Assembly: GCA_030647705.1 (NCBI GenBank)
Contig: JAUSJJ010000067.1
Location: 1-8,165, forward strand
From: Dehalococcoidia bacterium
GTDB lineage: Bacteria > Chloroflexota > Dehalococcoidia > JAUSJJ01
DNA length: 8,165 nt
Direction: 5' to 3'
Made by a program: the position numbers and the translations under genes. Every line of letters starts with the position of its first letter. Positions within the stretch are counted from its first letter, which is position 1. Below, piece by piece: positions 5,613 through 8,165 of this stretch. The notes under the pieces are model-generated. The model saw nothing but the letters and a program-made list of their open reading frames with translations, was not told the DNA's origin and did not search any database.

Positions 5613-6929
5613 TCAGGCTGAAGCCGTCTTCTTCGATTTCGGCGCCATGCCCGCCACTACCCTCACCCGGCTGGGACGAGCTATCCATACGAACACGGAG
5701 CAGAGCATGACGGCCACGAACGACATCCAAAAGGCAGGCACATAGGTGTTCAACCGATCGAAGACGAGGCCTGCCACCCATGGCCCGAAGAGTCCGCCGA
5801 TTCCCAGACCGAAGGTGCAGAAACCGTAGATAGCCCCGAGGTGCTTGCCCTGGAACAGATCGGCGCACGCCGCCGGGATGTTGGGAGTGTGTAGCCCCGT
5901 GCCCAGGCCGAAGAACACCGCGTAGGCATACAATGCCCACGGAGTGGAGTTGCCCTGGTTCAAGATGAGCATGAGCACCCCTATGGCAGCCAGGCCTGAG
6001 GCAAGGAAACCCGCCCGCTCCCTTCCGATGCGGTCTGAAAGTGTGCCCATAAAGCTGCCTACGCCGTAGACTATGCCGTAGAGGGAGTATACATATGTGG
6101 CGAACATCTTGCTGTAGCCCTGGTCAACCGAGTAGGCCACGAAATGCGGCAGAATAACGTTAACGGTAAGCCCCCATACCGACATCATGGCGAAGAAGAG
6201 CGCCCATACCTGGTATGTCTTGAGGGCTCTGGGCAACGTCCATTCCCTGGCCGCCCATTCCTTGTTGACGACAAGCGCCTGGTGGCTGGCCTTGGCCGAG
6301 GAGATGTCGGCCTGGTTGCTCTTAACCCCATCGGGCTCAAGGCCCATATCTGAGGGCTTGTGCCTCTGGAAAGCAATGACTAGGGGCATCACCAGCGCTC
6401 CGGAAAGCGCGGCCAGCACCAGGAAAGAGGCCCGCCAGCCTACGGAGTCTATGAGGTACTGAGTGAGCGTGGGCATGGAGAAGGAAATGGCCAGCCCCAC
6501 GCCGAAAATGCCGATGGCGGTTCCTCGTCTCCGAATGAACCAGTTGGAGATGAGAGGAGTATGGCTGACATAGCCCAGGACGCAGATGCCGAAAGACATC
6601 AGGATGCCCCACAGGATGTAGAACTGCCAGATGGCGTTAGCCAGGGCGCACAACGCTGTGCCCACAGCCAGGACGAAGGCGCCGAATCCGATGACGGCTC
6701 TGGGTCCAAGCCTATCGACCATGCTGCCGGCAATCGGGCCGAACGCTCCATAGAGCAGCAGGTTGATGGAGAAGATGAGCGAGGTATCGGCGCGGCTCCA
6801 GCCAAACTCGTCGATGATGGACACGAAGAAGACCGAGAATGAGTAACGTATGCCATAGCCGACGGCAACCGTGACGAAGGCCACCGCCACCACTATCCAT
6901 CCGTAAAACAGCCAAGATCGTTTGGGCAT
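5613..6929 (-). CDS. MFS transporter, oxalate/formate antiporter / monocarboxylate-transporter type (copy 1)
   Basis: This 438-residue inner-membrane protein has about twelve hydrophobic segments in two halves with a central hydrophilic loop (about 195-235). Seen motifs are LFYGWIVV at the N-terminus, EFGWSRAD (41-48), the MFS motif A SMVDRLGPR (69-77), its second-half counterpart GTLSDRIGRE, and KPSDMGLEPDG before the central loop. These point to the branch of oxalate/formate and monocarboxylate carriers; the actual substrate is unknown. ATG at 6929 is preceded by AAAGGGAG at a short spacing; a TTG eight codons upstream is a less likely start. It lies 28 nt after its paralogue and 47 nt before larE, so it is probably in the lar operon. 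Uptake of a lactate-like acid would make sense there, but only by context. Confidence 0.9.
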   Translation of the reverse strand: MPKRSWLFYGWIVVAVAFVTVAVGYGIRYSFSVFFVSIIDEFGWSRADTSLIFSINLLLYGAFGPIAGSMVDRLGPRAVIGFGAFVLAVGTALCALANAIWQFYILWGILMSFGICVLGYVSHTPLISNWFIRRRGTAIGIFGVGLAISFSMPTLTQYLIDSVGWRASFLVLAALSGALVMPLVIAFQRHKPSDMGLEPDGVKSNQADISSAKASHQALVVNKEWAAREWTLPRALKTYQVWALFFAMMSVWGLTVNVILPHFVAYSVDQGYSKMFATYVYSLYGIVYGVGSFMGTLSDRIGRERAGFLASGLAAIGVLMLILNQGNSTPWALYAYAVFFGLGTGLHTPNIPAACADLFQGKHLGAIYGFCTFGLGIGGLFGPWVAGLVFDRLNTYVPAFWMSFVAVMLCSVFVWIARPSRVRVVAGMAPKSKKTASA

Positions 6930-6957
6930 GACTCTCCCTTTCTCAACGTTCAATGAT

Positions 6958-8165
6958 TCAACTGCCCTTTGGCGCCGCTGCTTTTTTGACCCTGCCGGGG
7001 ACCAGCCTGACTTTTCGGGGTGAGGCCAGCCACATCAGCGGACAGGCCAATGAGGCGCTCACTGCCGTGATGGCGAAAGCCCATGCGTAGCTGCCCGTCG
7101 CATCGAAGATGCGGCCCCCTAACCAGGGGCTGATGGCCCCGCCTATGCCGAAGGCGGTCGAGATCATCCCGTATATGGCGCCGAAGTGTCTGCCAGGAAA
7201 TATGTCGGCCGCTATGGCCACAATGGTCGGACTGTTGATGCCCACTCCCAGCCCGAACAGCACAGCGTAGAGATAAAGGAGCACAGGCTGTTGAATGAAG
7301 TTCGCCAGGAGCAGCATCAGCATGCCCAGCACGGCGGAGGTGACTCCCAGGGTCACGGTCATTTCCCTTCCGATCCAGTCGGAGATCGAGCCGAGCAGGT
7401 TGCCCGTGATCGAGAACACGCCGTACAGGCTGAAGATCAAGGCGCCGAACATGGTGCTGTACCCGATATCGACGATGAAAGCCACCTGATGAGCCAGAAT
7501 GAGAGTCTGAGCCATGCCCCATAGGCAGAACCCGGCCATGAATTGCAGCCAGAAGCGCCGTGTCTTCATCGCCTTGCGCAGGGTCCAGTCTGTGGCGGCC
7601 CACTTCTTGTCAACCACCAGGGCTTCGGCGGAGACCGAGGCAGCCCGCATCGCGCTCGTATTGCTGGCAGACGCTCCGTCCGGTTGCAGTCCCATATCCT
7701 CGGGTTGCCGGCGGGGGATGATGGCCTCCAGCGGCAGCACAATGGCGAAGACGCATGACCCCATCACGGCGAAGGCCCAGCGCCAGCCGAGAGTCGATAT
7801 GAGATACTGCACCACCGGGGCCATCAGGAGGCTCAGTCCGAAGCCTGCGGCAATTGCACTGAGGGCCAAACCCCTCCTTTTCACGAACCAGCGGGCGGCC
7901 ATGGCGGAATGGGGTATCCATCCGGCGATGCAAGCGCCTATGGCCATGAGCACGCCATAGAATATGAGGAAATGCCAGATGGAGTTCCCCAGGGCGGAAA
8001 GCCCCGCTGCCGCCGTGAGCAACAGGGCGCCGGCAGGCATTGCCTTCCTCGGCCCGAATCTGTCCACCAGCGCTCCGGCGATAGGGGCCGTTGCTCCGTA
8101 GACCAGGATGTTGAGGGAGAAGATGAGGGCGGTATCGGCGCGGCTCCAGCCGAATTCCTTCAGAA
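6958..8165 (-). CDS. MFS transporter, same family (copy 2), 5'-truncated by window edge
   Basis: The frame is open to the window edge; 401 residues are visible. By comparison with the downstream paralogue about 38 N-terminal residues (first membrane segment) lie outside, so the real start is not here; a GTG at 8067 is internal, inside motif A. Shared landmarks with the neighbour are EFGWSRADTALIFSLN, GALVDRFGPRKAM, PEDMGLQPDG before the central loop, the LVVDKKWAATDWTL segment after it, and FGAIYGM. The second-half motif reads GSISDWIGRE, with Trp where the neighbour has the usual Arg. The ATG-proximal part being absent does not indicate a broken gene. The C-terminus is basic (VKKAAAPKGS). 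It is probably an inner-membrane carboxylate carrier; substrate unknown. It ends 28 nt before copy 1, consistent with one operon and an old tandem duplication. Confidence 0.88.
   Translation of the reverse strand, partial: LKEFGWSRADTALIFSLNILVYGATAPIAGALVDRFGPRKAMPAGALLLTAAAGLSALGNSIWHFLIFYGVLMAIGACIAGWIPHSAMAARWFVKRRGLALSAIAAGFGLSLLMAPVVQYLISTLGWRWAFAVMGSCVFAIVLPLEAIIPRRQPEDMGLQPDGASASNTSAMRAASVSAEALVVDKKWAATDWTLRKAMKTRRFWLQFMAGFCLWGMAQTLILAHQVAFIVDIGYSTMFGALIFSLYGVFSITGNLLGSISDWIGREMTVTLGVTSAVLGMLMLLLANFIQQPVLLYLYAVLFGLGVGINSPTIVAIAADIFPGRHFGAIYGMISTAFGIGGAISPWLGGRIFDATGSYAWAFAITAVSASLACPLMWLASPRKVRLVPGRVKKAAAPKGS

Noticed and set aside
4921..5745. 274-codon plus-strand open frame opposite larE
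   Set aside because: It is antisense to larE and the MFS end, with no recognisable domain.
5566..5940. Longer LarE with an N-terminal extension
   Set aside because: The extra frame runs inside the MFS coding region, has no family similarity, and the ATG at 5565 gives the normal LarE length.

Overview
This GC-rich bacterial window has every supportable gene on the minus strand, so the order of transcription is from high to low coordinates. The gene set is a nickel-pincer cofactor pair (larE, larC), a type III pantothenate kinase, coaBC, two tandem major-facilitator transporters and a secreted PKD/cohesin-type protein. This suits an anaerobic or facultative free-living bacterium. The MFS tandem and the PKD-cohesin protein give a Chloroflexota (Dehalococcoidia-like) impression, but that is a guess from style; the window holds no marker gene.

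Layout in the order of transcription: (1) 8165-6958, an MFS transporter whose first ~38 residues lie outside the window; (2) 6929-5613, a second, paralogous MFS transporter 28 nt downstream; (3) 5565-4747, larE; (4) 4750-3572, larC, whose TTG start overlaps the larE stop codon (TTGA); (5) a 100-nt gap with an inverted repeat and a weak possible promoter; (6) 3471-2629, coaX; (7) 2669-1476, coaBC, overlapping coaX by 41 nt; (8) 1475-998, about 480 nt without a convincing gene, holding a ~50-nt imperfect hairpin, a weak terminator-like hairpin and a perfect 20-bp tandem duplication; (9) 997-1, the 5' part of a secreted PKD-cohesin-PKD protein that runs off the window.

Functionally there are three blocks. 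LarE and LarC are the sulfur-inserting and nickel-inserting enzymes for the pyridinium-dithiodicarboxylate mononucleotide (nickel-pincer) cofactor of lactate racemase LarA and relatives. LarB and LarA are not in the window. The two upstream transporters resemble the oxalate/formate antiporter / monocarboxylate-transporter branch of MFS, so this could be a uptake-plus-cofactor unit for a 2-hydroxyacid; that link is inference. CoaX and CoaBC carry out the first and the second/third steps of CoA synthesis from pantothenate. The PKD protein is a separate cell-surface or extracellular function.

No tRNA, rRNA, CRISPR array, transposase or recognisable riboswitch was seen. I found no clearly undescribed system. 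The most unusual points are the larE-larC/MFS arrangement, the CxxC plus Cys176 set in LarE, and the 20-bp tandem repeat in the noncoding gap.
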